From Methylobacter marinus A45 (GTDB lineage: Bacteria; Pseudomonadota; Gammaproteobacteria; Methylococcales; Methylomonadaceae), in NCBI RefSeq assembly GCF_000383855.1, contig NZ_KB912877.1:3392282-3456281 (forward strand): a stretch of DNA of 64,000 bases, written 5' to 3'. The notes beneath the pieces were generated by a model that was given only the letters and a program-made list of their open reading frames with translations, ran no database searches and was not told the DNA's origin. The position numbers and the translations under genes were made by a program. Below are positions 54,368 through 63,970 of this stretch, piece by piece (positions within the stretch are counted from its first letter, which is position 1; every line of letters starts with the position of its first letter).

Positions 54368-55639
54368 ATGAATAAAAATTTGAAAATTGCAATAATTGGC
54401 TTGGGCTATGTAGGGTTGCCTTTAGCGGTTGAATTCGGTAAAAAAATTCCCACATTGGGATTTGATATTAATCAAGCCCGTGTGAACGAATTATTAGCGG
54501 GGGTAGATTCTACGTTAGAAACATCCAGGGAAGAGTTGGCGCAGGCAACTATGCTCACATGCACATCGGACGACGCTTTATTGGCTTCATACAACGTTTA
54601 TATTGTAACCGTTCCCACACCTATCGATGGAAGTAAAAATCCGGATCTTTCGCCGGTCAAATCTGCTACAAGTCTGATAGCCAAATATCTCAAGGAAGGC
54701 GATATTGTCATTTATGAGTCGACGGTTTATCCAGGAGCCACGGAAGAAGTATGCGTGCCGATTCTTGAGAAGATTTCCGGGTTGATTTTTAATCAGCATT
54801 TCTATTGTGGCTACAGTCCTGAAAGAATTAATCCCGGCGATAAAGAACGACGGCTGACTAATATCCTTAAAATTACCTCAGGTTCCACGCCCGAAATCGC
54901 AACCGTTGTTGATGATTTATATAATTCAATTATTACCGCCGGAACGCATAAGGCGAGCAGTATTAAAGTGGCCGAGGCGGCAAAGGTCATTGAAAATACC
55001 CAGCGTGATATCAATATTGCCTTAGTGAATGAGTTGGCTCTTATATTCAATCGTGTCGGCATTGATACTCAAGAGGTTTTAGAGGCTGCGGGCACCAAAT
55101 GGAATTTTTTGCCTTTTCGCCCTGGTTTGGTCGGCGGGCATTGCATCGGTGTCGATCCTTATTACTTAACGCATAAGGCTGAGGCATTAGGCTATCATCC
55201 ACAATTAATTTCCGCCGCCCGGCGCATTAATAATGATATGGGACTGTTTGTCGTCGGTGAAGTCGTAAAACTCATGGCAATGAAAGGTATTAGTATTGTT
55301 AATTCAAAAATATTAATGCTGGGCCTGACATTTAAGGAAAATTGCCCTGATTTAAGAAATACCCGAGTTGTGGAAATGGTCAATGAATTGAATATTTACC
55401 ATGCCAATGTCGATATTTATGATCCTTGGGTGAGTAAGGAAGAAGCTAAGCATGAGTACGGCATCGATGTGATAGATAAGCCGGAAGCTGAAACCTATGA
55501 TGCCATTATTATTGCTGTTTCACATGATCAGTTTAAAAAGATGGGAGCGCATGGAATAAGGGCTTTAGGTAAGGAAAATCATGTTATTTATGATATTAAA
55601 TACCTATTGCCATCTGATCAGGTGGATGGTCGATTGTAA
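54368..55639 (+). CDS. Nucleotide-sugar (UDP-HexNAc-type) dehydrogenase
   Basis: 423 residues of the UDP-glucose/UDP-N-acetyl-hexosamine 6-dehydrogenase family, closest in style to TviB/WbpO ([23 protein letters not shown]). NAD-binding GxGYVG is at 11-16; the catalytic Cys is Cys259 in [21 protein letters not shown]; the C-terminal UDP-binding domain includes [16 protein letters not shown]. It oxidises a UDP-sugar to a UDP-uronic acid, so the polymer should contain an acidic amino sugar or uronate. The start ATG follows AACGGAT. Confidence 0.92.
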   Translation: MNKNLKIAIIGLGYVGLPLAVEFGKKIPTLGFDINQARVNELLAGVDSTLETSREELAQATMLTCTSDDALLASYNVYIVTVPTPIDGSKNPDLSPVKSATSLIAKYLKEGDIVIYESTVYPGATEEVCVPILEKISGLIFNQHFYCGYSPERINPGDKERRLTNILKITSGSTPEIATVVDDLYNSIITAGTHKASSIKVAEAAKVIENTQRDINIALVNELALIFNRVGIDTQEVLEAAGTKWNFLPFRPGLVGGHCIGVDPYYLTHKAEALGYHPQLISAARRINNDMGLFVVGEVVKLMAMKGISIVNSKILMLGLTFKENCPDLRNTRVVEMVNELNIYHANVDIYDPWVSKEEAKHEYGIDVIDKPEAETYDAIIIAVSHDQFKKMGAHGIRALGKENHVIYDIKYLLPSDQVDGRL

Positions 55640-55671
55640 CCAATTGAGTTTCAAGCCAAGAGAAAAACTAC

Positions 55672-56697
55672 ATGGCAAAAGTGGCAATAGCGCAAGCAGG
55701 AGCGGATCGCTATCAGGTTTTGGATGGATGGCGCGGTCTGAGTATATTAATTGTACTATTTGCCCACTTGTTGCCTCTAGGACCAAAAACCTGGCAATTA
55801 AATCAAACAGCCGGCCCATTGGGAATGAGTCTGTTCTTTACCTTGTCCGGGTTCCTGATAACAAATTTTTTGTTGAAAAAACAAAATGTTTTGGATTTTC
55901 TAATTAGAAGACTATTTCGTATTGTTCCATTAGCCTGGTTATATATCGTTATCGTATTGTTTTTAGCTGAGTCGGGTATAAACCAGTATCTGGCGCATCT
56001 TTTCTTTTATGCCAACTGGCCGCCTATGCAATTAACTTCAGTGACGAGCCATCTCTGGAGTTTATGCGTTGAAATGCAATTTTATATAGGAATTGCTTTT
56101 CTTGTGCTTCTTTTGAAAGGGCGCGGATTATTGCTTATTCCTGTGCTTTGTTTAATTGTGACATTATATCGGGCTCACGATGGTGTGCATGTGGCCATAA
56201 ATACTTGGTACAGGGTTGATGAGATTCTTGCGGGAGGAGTTTTAGCGCTTTCTTTTAACGATAAATTGGGAGAATATCCAAAGAAGTTCCTAGGATGGAT
56301 AAATCAATGGATATTAATTGCTCTTCTTTTATTATCTTGCCATCCTGAAAGTGGATTTATGAATTACTTTAGGCCTTATTTAGCGGCTATGTTAGTCGGT
56401 TCAACATTATTCAGGTGTTCATCTAATCATATATCCCGATTAATGAATAGTAAGATTCTTTTCTATCTAGCCTCAGTTTCATACGCGCTTTATGTTATTC
56501 ATGGAGGATTACGCTATACATGGCTTGGCGAAGGCGAAATAATTGAAAGATATATAAAGCGTCCGTTGTTATTTGCTGTTCTTTTTGCTCTCGCTCATAT
56601 GTCAACTTTTTATTACGAGAAAAAATTTATTTCATTCGGCAAGGCACTTTCTTTAAAAATACAAAAGAAATCTCAGCGCAAAATAATGGCAAATTGA
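55672..56697 (+). CDS. Acyltransferase-3 family membrane protein
   Basis: 341 residues with about ten membrane helices. DGWRGLSILIVLFAHLLPLG holds the conserved Arg and catalytic His; SHLWSLCVEMQFYIGIAF matches the family's WSLxxExQFY motif. Members O-acetylate or otherwise acylate polysaccharides on the periplasmic side. 32 bp after the dehydrogenase. Confidence 0.88.
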   Translation: MAKVAIAQAGADRYQVLDGWRGLSILIVLFAHLLPLGPKTWQLNQTAGPLGMSLFFTLSGFLITNFLLKKQNVLDFLIRRLFRIVPLAWLYIVIVLFLAESGINQYLAHLFFYANWPPMQLTSVTSHLWSLCVEMQFYIGIAFLVLLLKGRGLLLIPVLCLIVTLYRAHDGVHVAINTWYRVDEILAGGVLALSFNDKLGEYPKKFLGWINQWILIALLLLSCHPESGFMNYFRPYLAAMLVGSTLFRCSSNHISRLMNSKILFYLASVSYALYVIHGGLRYTWLGEGEIIERYIKRPLLFAVLFALAHMSTFYYEKKFISFGKALSLKIQKKSQRKIMAN

Positions 56698-56757
56698 TAT
56701 CGGCTATAAGATAGCTGAATAAAGTTTTTTGTAATACAAATTCAGATTAGGGTATAT

Positions 56758-57687
56758 ATGACTAATAACATTTCTAATTATCTAATAGTATCGCCATGTC
56801 GCAATGAAGCAGACTTCATGAAAAAAACACTGGACAGTGTTATTGCGCAATCAATTCAACCAAAGTTATGGGTGATAGTCGATGATGGATCTACAGATGA
56901 AACGCCGGCTATTTTGGCTGATTATGCGAGCCGTTATCCATTCATCAAGATTGTAACGCGCACAAATCGCGGCCATCGTAGCGTGGGGCCGGGCGTGATC
57001 GAGGCTTTTTACGAAGGTTATGATTCAGTTGATTCAAACCAGTTCGATTTTATTTGTAAGCTGGACTTGGATCTAATCATGCCGCCCCGGTATTTTGAGA
57101 TTTTAATTCAGCGAATGAATGAAAACCCCAGGATAGGTACTTGTAGTGGTAAGCCTTATTATGTGGATAAAAACAGCGGCAATTTAATTAGTGAAGGTTG
57201 TGGCGATGAGAATTCAATCGGGGCTTCAAAATTTTATCGGCGACAATGCTTCGAGCAGATTGGCGGCTTTGTCCGGCAAGTCATGTGGGATGGGATCGAT
57301 GGCCATCGTTGTCGGCAGTTGGGATGGATTGCCATTAGCTGGGATGAGCCAGATTTAAGGTTTACTCATTTACGTCCGATGGGATCGAGTCAGCAGAATA
57401 TTTTTGTGGGGAGGATGCGACATGGGTTTGGCCAGTATTTCATGGGCACCGGAATGATCTATATGCTGGCCTCTGCCTTATATCGCATGACGCGTCCTCC
57501 TTATGTGATAGGCGGGCTGGCCATGTTCTGGGGATATTTAAACAGCTTGTTAAAAGGTGTGCCGAAATTTGAGGATGAAGAGTTAGCCAAGTTTATAAGG
57601 AAATATCAATGGGCTTGTTTGCTGAGAGGCAAGGAGCGAGCTACTGCCGAGTTAAATGAGCAGCAGGCTGCGGCTTGGAAAGGCTGA
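56758..57687 (+). CDS. GT2-family glycosyltransferase
   Basis: 309 residues, GT-A fold. VSPCRNEADFMKKTLDSVIAQ opens the domain, VDDGSTDETPAILADYASRYP is the UDP-binding region, and KLDLDLIMPP (near residue 101) is the DxD site. WDGIDGHRCRQLGWIAIS and HLRPMGSSQQNIFVGRMRHG resemble transferases common in exosortase-linked polysaccharide loci. 60 bp after the acyltransferase, 21 bp before the next GT. Confidence 0.9.
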   Translation: MTNNISNYLIVSPCRNEADFMKKTLDSVIAQSIQPKLWVIVDDGSTDETPAILADYASRYPFIKIVTRTNRGHRSVGPGVIEAFYEGYDSVDSNQFDFICKLDLDLIMPPRYFEILIQRMNENPRIGTCSGKPYYVDKNSGNLISEGCGDENSIGASKFYRRQCFEQIGGFVRQVMWDGIDGHRCRQLGWIAISWDEPDLRFTHLRPMGSSQQNIFVGRMRHGFGQYFMGTGMIYMLASALYRMTRPPYVIGGLAMFWGYLNSLLKGVPKFEDEELAKFIRKYQWACLLRGKERATAELNEQQAAAWKG

Positions 57688-57708
57688 TTTAATAATTTAA
57701 TTAAAACT

Positions 57709-58947
57709 ATGAAGAAAAACAAGCTAGCCTATCTTGCCCCTGAGATTCCTGCGTTATCGGCAACTTTTGTTTATAACGAAATTTTTCAGTTGGAGCAGTT
57801 AGGTTACTCCGTCGTGCCGTTTTCAGTTCATCGACCTGGCGTTCCTGTGTCCGACAAAAAACTGACTGATTTGGAAGCGAGCGTTTTCAATTTGTATGCG
57901 CAAAAAAAACACGTTGTACTAAAAGAGAATGTTTTGTTTTTGTTGAAGCATCCGCTTCGGTATTTGATTACGCTGAAGATGCTGTTATCGGATATGTTCA
58001 AGGTGGGTATTTTATCCCGAACGGCAAGTGGCCTAGCTTTTCGCTTTTTTTATTCGGTTGTGCTTGCCAGACAGCTTTTAGGACATGGCGTTCAGCATAT
58101 CCATGTGCATTTTGCTCATGTGCCTGCCGATATTGCCATGTATGCGGCTTCCTTGTCGGATATCTCTTTCAGTGTGACGGCTCATGCCAATGACCTGTTC
58201 GAAAGGGCGTGGTTATTGGCTGAAAAAGTCAAAAGAGCAAAGTTTTTTGCAACCATTTCTGAATTCAATCGGGAGTTTCTTCGCCAGCAAGGGTGTAATA
58301 CTGATCAGATCGTGGTTGTCCGCTGCGGAGTGGATGCCGAACAGTTTCTCGGCAGGAAAAAAGCGGACTCGCCCGGCATACCTAAAATCGGATTTATTGG
58401 CAGATTGGTGGAAAAGAAAGGCGCCGATGATCTGTTGCTTGCCGCCAGTGAATTAAAAAAGCAGGGCGTAAGATTTCAATTGGTCATTGCCGGATCAGGC
58501 CCCTTGCAGGGCCAATTGACGGAATTAACCAGGGAGTTAGGCCTGTCTGACGACTGCGTCTCTTTTACCGGAGCGATCGCCCACTCTGATATCCCCGATT
58601 TTCTTAGTGAGCTGGATGTTTTTGTCTTGCCCTGTAAGAAAGGCACCGCTGGGGATATGGATGGCATTCCGGTAGTGCTGATGGAAGCCATGTTGACTGG
58701 GGTTTCTGTCATCTCCACCCACTTATCGGGCATCCCGGAACTGGTTATAGACCGTGAAACGGGTTTATTGGTTGAACCGGGGAATAAGATACAGCTTGCA
58801 AATGCAATCCGTACTTTAATTGAGGATAAAACCTTATCAAAACAATTAAACCTTAATGCGATTTCGAAAGTTAAAAAGGAATTCAATTTAAAGGACAATG
58901 CCGGCCAGCTTTCCAGACTCTTTGAAAAATACGTGGTTTCAGCTTAA
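57709..58947 (+). CDS. GT4-family glycosyltransferase
   Basis: 412 residues, GT-B fold. AYLAPEIPALSATFVYNEIFQLEQLGY at the N-terminus, VHFAHVPADIAMYAASLSDISFSVTAHANDLF in the acceptor domain, IGRLVEKKGADDLL at the linker, and MDGIPVVLMEAMLTGVSVISTHLSGIPELV at the donor site. Overall layout matches the stand-alone transferase at 16403-17638, so the two are probably distant paralogues. Confidence 0.9.
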   Translation: MKKNKLAYLAPEIPALSATFVYNEIFQLEQLGYSVVPFSVHRPGVPVSDKKLTDLEASVFNLYAQKKHVVLKENVLFLLKHPLRYLITLKMLLSDMFKVGILSRTASGLAFRFFYSVVLARQLLGHGVQHIHVHFAHVPADIAMYAASLSDISFSVTAHANDLFERAWLLAEKVKRAKFFATISEFNREFLRQQGCNTDQIVVVRCGVDAEQFLGRKKADSPGIPKIGFIGRLVEKKGADDLLLAASELKKQGVRFQLVIAGSGPLQGQLTELTRELGLSDDCVSFTGAIAHSDIPDFLSELDVFVLPCKKGTAGDMDGIPVVLMEAMLTGVSVISTHLSGIPELVIDRETGLLVEPGNKIQLANAIRTLIEDKTLSKQLNLNAISKVKKEFNLKDNAGQLSRLFEKYVVSA

Positions 58948-58986
58948 GCTTTTGATTTTCCATTAACTAATTATAAAAATCATTCA

Positions 58987-60081
58987 ATGGAAGCCTTCTA
59001 TAGTCAATCCTGGTGTCTTTGCGGTTTACCTTTCGATGTGGTGGACACGTCTTCTGCAATTTCAGCTCTTAAGCGGGCAATAAAGGAAGAAAGGCCGTTT
59101 TTCATATCGACCCCCAATCTTAATTTTCTGATTGCGGCGCAAACGGATAAAGCTTTTCGGGAATCGGTTATTAACAGCGACTTATCGGTGGCCGATGGCA
59201 TGCCGTTGATCTGGATGGCCAGATTATTAAAAATCCCTTTGCCGGAACGCGTGGCGGGTTCCAATCTGATGGAAGCCTTATTTGCGGAAAAAAATGGTAC
59301 GCCCATACGGGTGTATTTTTTTGGCGGCGAGCCGGGCGCCGGCGAGCGGGCTTGCCAGGTCATCAACCAGGCTAATGCGGGAATACGTGCCGTGGGGCAT
59401 TTTTGTCCCGGCTTTGGCACTATTGAAGCAATGAGTATCGATGACATCATTGATGAAATCAATCGGCATGAGATTGATTTTTTGATTGTTGCCTTAGGCG
59501 CCCGGAAAGGGCAGGCCTGGATTGAGAAAAACAGGCATCGGTTAAAAGCGCCGGTAATCAGCCATTTGGGCGCGGTGATTAACTTCTTTGCCGGAACGGT
59601 GAAGCGTGCGCCGGTCTGGATGCAGCGTATCGGGCTGGAGTGGTTATGGCGTATTCTGGAAGAGCCCTCATTGTGGAAACGCTATTTTTTCGATGGCCTA
59701 CGATTTGTAAAATTGTTAGTGGTTAATGTAATTCCTTATGCCGTTTGGATAAGGTTTAATCAGAAAAAATTAAATGAAACCAGGCCGGTCGTGATTAATA
59801 CTGAAGAAGATGATCATAATATTAAAATTTATTTGATCGGCGCGTGTATAGATAAGACAATTGCTGAGCTAAGGCCGGTTTTTAAAGAGTGTGTGGCAAA
59901 AAAGAAAAACATTCTGATTGATTTACAGGCTGTGCCGGTAATTGATGGGGCATTTTTAGGACTTTGCTTGTTACTTTATAAGCATTTGAACGAGCAGGGC
60001 TGTCAATTAAGCTTTCAAAATATCAATCAGCAAAATAAGAGAATTTTTAGATGGAACCTGGTCCATTTTCTAATTCCATAA
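58987..60081 (+). CDS. WecB/TagA/CpsF glycosyltransferase fused to a STAS domain
   Basis: 364 residues. Residues ~10-255 are a GT26 enzyme (TPNLNFLIAAQ, SVADGMPLIWMARLL with Asp70, RVAGSNLMEAL, YFFGG, LGARKGQAWIEKN, GAVINFFAGTVKRAPVWMQ), ending in the hydrophobic anchor region. Residues ~279-364 form a STAS-like domain (IKIYLIGACIDKTIAELRPV, ILIDLQAVPVIDGAFLGLCL, GCQLSFQNINQQNKRIF). At the loop where anti-sigma antagonists carry a phosphorylated Ser after the Asp, this protein has Gly321, so phospho-switching at that site is unlikely. The fusion may serve partner binding in the polymer machine. Confidence 0.85.
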   Translation: MEAFYSQSWCLCGLPFDVVDTSSAISALKRAIKEERPFFISTPNLNFLIAAQTDKAFRESVINSDLSVADGMPLIWMARLLKIPLPERVAGSNLMEALFAEKNGTPIRVYFFGGEPGAGERACQVINQANAGIRAVGHFCPGFGTIEAMSIDDIIDEINRHEIDFLIVALGARKGQAWIEKNRHRLKAPVISHLGAVINFFAGTVKRAPVWMQRIGLEWLWRILEEPSLWKRYFFDGLRFVKLLVVNVIPYAVWIRFNQKKLNETRPVVINTEEDDHNIKIYLIGACIDKTIAELRPVFKECVAKKKNILIDLQAVPVIDGAFLGLCLLLYKHLNEQGCQLSFQNINQQNKRIFRWNLVHFLIP

Positions 60082-60112
60082 CTTTTAGCGCTGTTCTAGC
60101 AAGGGAATAATA

Positions 60113-61663
60113 ATGAATAAGAATCCAGTCCTCTGGAAATTCGATTATCGATATCTGGCGTTAATCAGCTTTGGTTTGTTGCTGTTGTTATTTGCGTTTG
60201 CCGGCGGGTTGCAGGAATTGGTTGTCCGGTGGGACAAGCAGGAAGAATACAGTCATGGCTATATTCTTCCGTTTATCACGCTGTACTTTATCTGGCAGCG
60301 GAAGAACCTTATTCAACGGTCTGGCTTTTCACCTTCCTGGATGGGGTTCGGCATTGTTTTTTTGGCGCTGATTGTATTTCTGGTGGGCGAGATCAGCGCG
60401 CTTTATATATTGATTCATTACGCCTTTATTGCGGTATTGATGGGCATTGCCTTGGCGATTATGGGATGGCCCGCGGTCAAGCCGGTTATCGTGCCGATTC
60501 TGCTGCTGATTTTTACTATTCCGTTGCCCTATTTTCTTGAAGCCAGCCTTTCCGCCAATTTGCAGCTGTTATCGTCCAAAATGGGCGTGTACTTTATTCG
60601 CTGGTGCCAAATTCCTGTTTATCTGGAAGGCAATATTATTGACCTGGGCAGTTACAAATTGCAGGTGGTGGAAGCATGCAGCGGCTTGCGTTATCTTTTT
60701 CCGCTGATGAGCCTGGGGTTTATTTGCGCCTATCTGTACGACACGACATTCTGGAAACGTGCGCTGGTCGTTTTATCGACGATTCCGATCACCTTGTTCA
60801 TGAACAGTTTCCGTATAGCCATGATTGGCGTGCTGGTGGATAACTGGGGTAATGCCATGGCGGAAGGCTTTCTGCATGATTTTGAAGGCTGGGTCGTTTT
60901 CATGGCTTGTCTGGGGATTTTAATAGTGGAAATGCTTGTGTTGGCCAGGATTGGCGAAGACAGGCGGCCTTTTGCCGAAATCTTCGGGTTGACTGCCGAT
61001 CAGCCTGCCAGCGCTGCGGCCGAGGTAAAAATCAGACCGCTATCGCTTCCTTTTTCCGCCATCGTTGCCGTTCTGGCGGTGGCTACCGTGACGGTGTTTT
61101 CTATCGATAAACGCGATGAGGTCTTCCCCGAGCGCAAAAATTTCCCATTGTTTCCGATGCAGTTGTCGTCCTGGCAGGGCCGGCATGCCAGCATGGAAGA
61201 CAGGGTGATCAACAAGCTGGGCCTGTCGGACTATATTCTGGCCGATTTCAAGCAGGATCAGGGCGCGCCGGTGAATTTATACGCGGCTTATTACGCTTCC
61301 CAGAGAAAAGGCATTTCTCCGCATTCGCCGCGCGTTTGTATTCCGGGCGGCGGCTGGCAGATTGCTGATATTGAGCGGAAAGATCTGGGCCATCTGGCGG
61401 TGAACCGGATTGTGATCAAGAAAGGCGAAATGACACAACTGGTTTATTACTGGTTTCAACAAAGAGGGCGGTCATTGGCGAATGAGTATCTAATGAAATG
61501 GTACTTGTTTAAAGATGCGCTATTGTTAAATAGAACCGACGGGGCGCTGGTACGCCTGACTACGATGGTTAATCCCGGTGAAAATCTCGATCTTGCCGAT
61601 CAGCGCCTGCAGGTTTTTGCCAAAGAAGTTTTGCCGGTTCTGCCGCAATATATTCCTGAGTAA
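60113..61663 (+). CDS. Exosortase with C-terminal EpsI domain (XrtD-like)
   Basis: 516 residues. The N-terminal ~290 residues are an eight-helix exosortase with the catalytic triad Cys189 (VEACSGLRYL), Arg234 (MNSFRIAMIGV) and His255 (FLHDFEGWVVF). The C-terminal ~210 residues are an EpsI domain (FPMQLSSWQGR ... SPRVCIPGGGWQI ... YYWFQQRGR). The fused form and the VPLPA-type tail of the protein at 33260 point to the VPLPA-CTERM-specific exosortase class (XrtD); this placement is from memory. It should cleave sorting signals in the inner membrane. 31 bp after the GT26-STAS gene, 24 bp before the TPR gene. Confidence 0.9.
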   Translation: MNKNPVLWKFDYRYLALISFGLLLLLFAFAGGLQELVVRWDKQEEYSHGYILPFITLYFIWQRKNLIQRSGFSPSWMGFGIVFLALIVFLVGEISALYILIHYAFIAVLMGIALAIMGWPAVKPVIVPILLLIFTIPLPYFLEASLSANLQLLSSKMGVYFIRWCQIPVYLEGNIIDLGSYKLQVVEACSGLRYLFPLMSLGFICAYLYDTTFWKRALVVLSTIPITLFMNSFRIAMIGVLVDNWGNAMAEGFLHDFEGWVVFMACLGILIVEMLVLARIGEDRRPFAEIFGLTADQPASAAAEVKIRPLSLPFSAIVAVLAVATVTVFSIDKRDEVFPERKNFPLFPMQLSSWQGRHASMEDRVINKLGLSDYILADFKQDQGAPVNLYAAYYASQRKGISPHSPRVCIPGGGWQIADIERKDLGHLAVNRIVIKKGEMTQLVYYWFQQRGRSLANEYLMKWYLFKDALLLNRTDGALVRLTTMVNPGENLDLADQRLQVFAKEVLPVLPQYIPE

Positions 61664-61687
61664 ATTTTTTTAAATAAAGGATAAGTG

Positions 61688-63970
61688 ATGCAAATAGTTA
61701 GAACTCTGTTATTGACAGGAGTGGCCTTGAGTTTTCAGGCTTGTGGCGATGCTACCGAAAAAGCGCAGCATTATTTGGACAGTGGCAAGGAGTTTTATAG
61801 TAAGGGAAATTACGATAAGGCCAAAGTTGAGTTTAAAAATGCATTGCAAATTAATAATAAACTCTCAGATGCCTATTTTCATCTGGCGTTAATGGATGAA
61901 AAAAAACAGAATTGGAAAGGCATGTTCGATAATTTGTCGCAAGTAGTCAAATTGTCGCCCGATCATGCCGAAGGCCACAGAAAGCTTGGACAGTTACTAT
62001 TGTTGTCCGGTCAAACCGATAAGGCAGCGGCCGAAGCGGAAACCCTGCTGAAATTAGCCCCCGACAATGCCGATGCTTTTGTATTGAAAGCCACTGTTTT
62101 ATTAAGACAAGGCGACCGGAAGGCGGCTTTGGAAGCGGCTGACAAGGCACTGGCTCTGGCTCCGGGCAATACCGATGCCATCAGCTTAAAAGCGGTCACC
62201 TACATGGAAAGCGAGGATTTTGCCAAGGCACTGGCCATGGTCGAGGATGCGCTTAAAAACAAGGCTGATGACTTGGCGCTTAATCTGCTGAAACTGCAGA
62301 TTGACACGAGACTCAATAAACCGGAAGCGGTGGTGGCGGATTATCAGACTCTGATCAAGAGCTATCCCGATAATCTGGATTTCCAGTATGCATTGGCGAA
62401 GTACTATGATGAAACGGGAAACGAGGCCGATGCCAGATCGATTTTACAACGAGTGATTGATGAACATTCTGACGATGTGAAACCAAAGCTGGTTATGGTG
62501 GATTTTTTAAACAAAAAATCGCCCGATGAAGCGGTAACATTATTGCAGGGTTATATCGCGCAACAACCCGATAATGCCGGATATTATTTGCCGTTTGCGA
62601 AATTGTTAATCAGTCAGAATAAATGGTCGGAAGCAAAAGAATCGCTTAACTGGCTGATCGATAACAGGCCGGAAGACAAGGAAAGCCAGGCGGCCAAGGT
62701 TTTGCTGGCAAAAATAGCCGTTAATGATAAGGACAACGATGCGGCGCTGAAGATGGTTGACGAGGTGCTTGCGGTTAATGCGGGCGATTATGAGGCATTA
62801 TTGCTGCGGGCCAGAATCAAGTTGCTTAACGGCTCGAACGATCAGGCTGTTTCCGATCTGCGCGGCGTGTTGCGCGATTATCCGAAATCCGATGAAGCGC
62901 TGGTTTTATTGGCTAACGCTTATGCGAAACAAGATGCGCATGCGCTCGCCAATGAAAACTTTCGTAAGGCGCTGGAAATTAATCCCGCAAATTTTGCCGC
63001 GGTTATGCCTGTGGTCGCTCAAATGATCAAAAGCAAGGACATCATGAGAGCTGATGAGATTTTGCAGAAAGCATTGGCGGTACAGCCTGATCATGCAGGG
63101 GCTTTACAAGCCCTGGCGCAAGTCAGGCTGTTAAAGAAGGACTGGCTGGGCACCCAGAAAGTCGCCGACTTGATTTCCACAAAACCCCAAGGCGAGGGCT
63201 TCTCAAAATATCTGGGCGGCAAGGTCTCGGAAGGGCAGGGCCTGTATGAAGACGCAATTGCCAAGTACAAAGATGCCCTGGCTGTTTCTCCGGGATTGTC
63301 CGATGCCTTGATGGGATTGATGCGCAGTCATGAGGCGCTCAAACAGCGTAAAGAAATGTTTGCGTATCTGGATAAGTTCATCAAAGCCAATCCCGACAAT
63401 ACCTACCCTCTGATCTTGAAAAGCCAGTTGCTTGTGCTCGATAAACGCCGGGACGAAGCGCTTGGCGTGCTGTCGGGAGCGATTGATAAATGGCCTAAAG
63501 TGGCCGAGTTTTATCAGGTTATGGCGGGCATTCACACCGCCAATCAGGATCGCGACAAAGCCATCGCAATATGTAAAAAAGGTCTGGAAAACGACCCGGA
63601 CAATGTCAGCCTGAGAGTGCTGCTCGATCATTATAAAACCAAGGAGAATATTGAACGCGCCGTAAAACTGGCCGCACGTTTTGAAAAATCCGAACAGCCT
63701 TATTTTCACGATACCTACGGATGGGCGCTTTTAAACAGCGAGCGCAACGACGAAGCCTTGAAGGTGTTTAAGGATGTGGTTGCAAAAATGCCTGAAGTTG
63801 CTGTTTTTAAATATCATTTAGGCCTTGCTTATCATAAGAAAAATAACAGCGCCGCCGCTATCGCCGAACTGGAGCAGGCGCTGGCGATAGGCGAGAAACA
63901 AGGGAATTTTATTGAGAAAGAGGCCGTGGAGAACCTGCTGAAGGAGATCAAAGCCGAACAGCCGGCGTAG
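61688..63970 (+). CDS. TPR-repeat lipoprotein of the exosortase system (PrsT type)
   Basis: 760 residues from ATG 61688 (a GTG sits one codon earlier). A short signal with possible lipobox (SFQACGD, Cys about residue 18) is followed by roughly 20 tetratricopeptide repeats, for example AQHYLDSGKEFYSKGNYDKAKVEFKNALQIN and AFVLKATVLLRQGDRKAALEAADKALALAPG. TPR lipoproteins of this length directly behind exosortase genes are the PrsT group, thought to assist polymer or protein export across the periplasm. The gene is complete, ending 30 bp before the window edge. Confidence 0.9.
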   Translation: MQIVRTLLLTGVALSFQACGDATEKAQHYLDSGKEFYSKGNYDKAKVEFKNALQINNKLSDAYFHLALMDEKKQNWKGMFDNLSQVVKLSPDHAEGHRKLGQLLLLSGQTDKAAAEAETLLKLAPDNADAFVLKATVLLRQGDRKAALEAADKALALAPGNTDAISLKAVTYMESEDFAKALAMVEDALKNKADDLALNLLKLQIDTRLNKPEAVVADYQTLIKSYPDNLDFQYALAKYYDETGNEADARSILQRVIDEHSDDVKPKLVMVDFLNKKSPDEAVTLLQGYIAQQPDNAGYYLPFAKLLISQNKWSEAKESLNWLIDNRPEDKESQAAKVLLAKIAVNDKDNDAALKMVDEVLAVNAGDYEALLLRARIKLLNGSNDQAVSDLRGVLRDYPKSDEALVLLANAYAKQDAHALANENFRKALEINPANFAAVMPVVAQMIKSKDIMRADEILQKALAVQPDHAGALQALAQVRLLKKDWLGTQKVADLISTKPQGEGFSKYLGGKVSEGQGLYEDAIAKYKDALAVSPGLSDALMGLMRSHEALKQRKEMFAYLDKFIKANPDNTYPLILKSQLLVLDKRRDEALGVLSGAIDKWPKVAEFYQVMAGIHTANQDRDKAIAICKKGLENDPDNVSLRVLLDHYKTKENIERAVKLAARFEKSEQPYFHDTYGWALLNSERNDEALKVFKDVVAKMPEVAVFKYHLGLAYHKKNNSAAAIAELEQALAIGEKQGNFIEKEAVENLLKEIKAEQPA

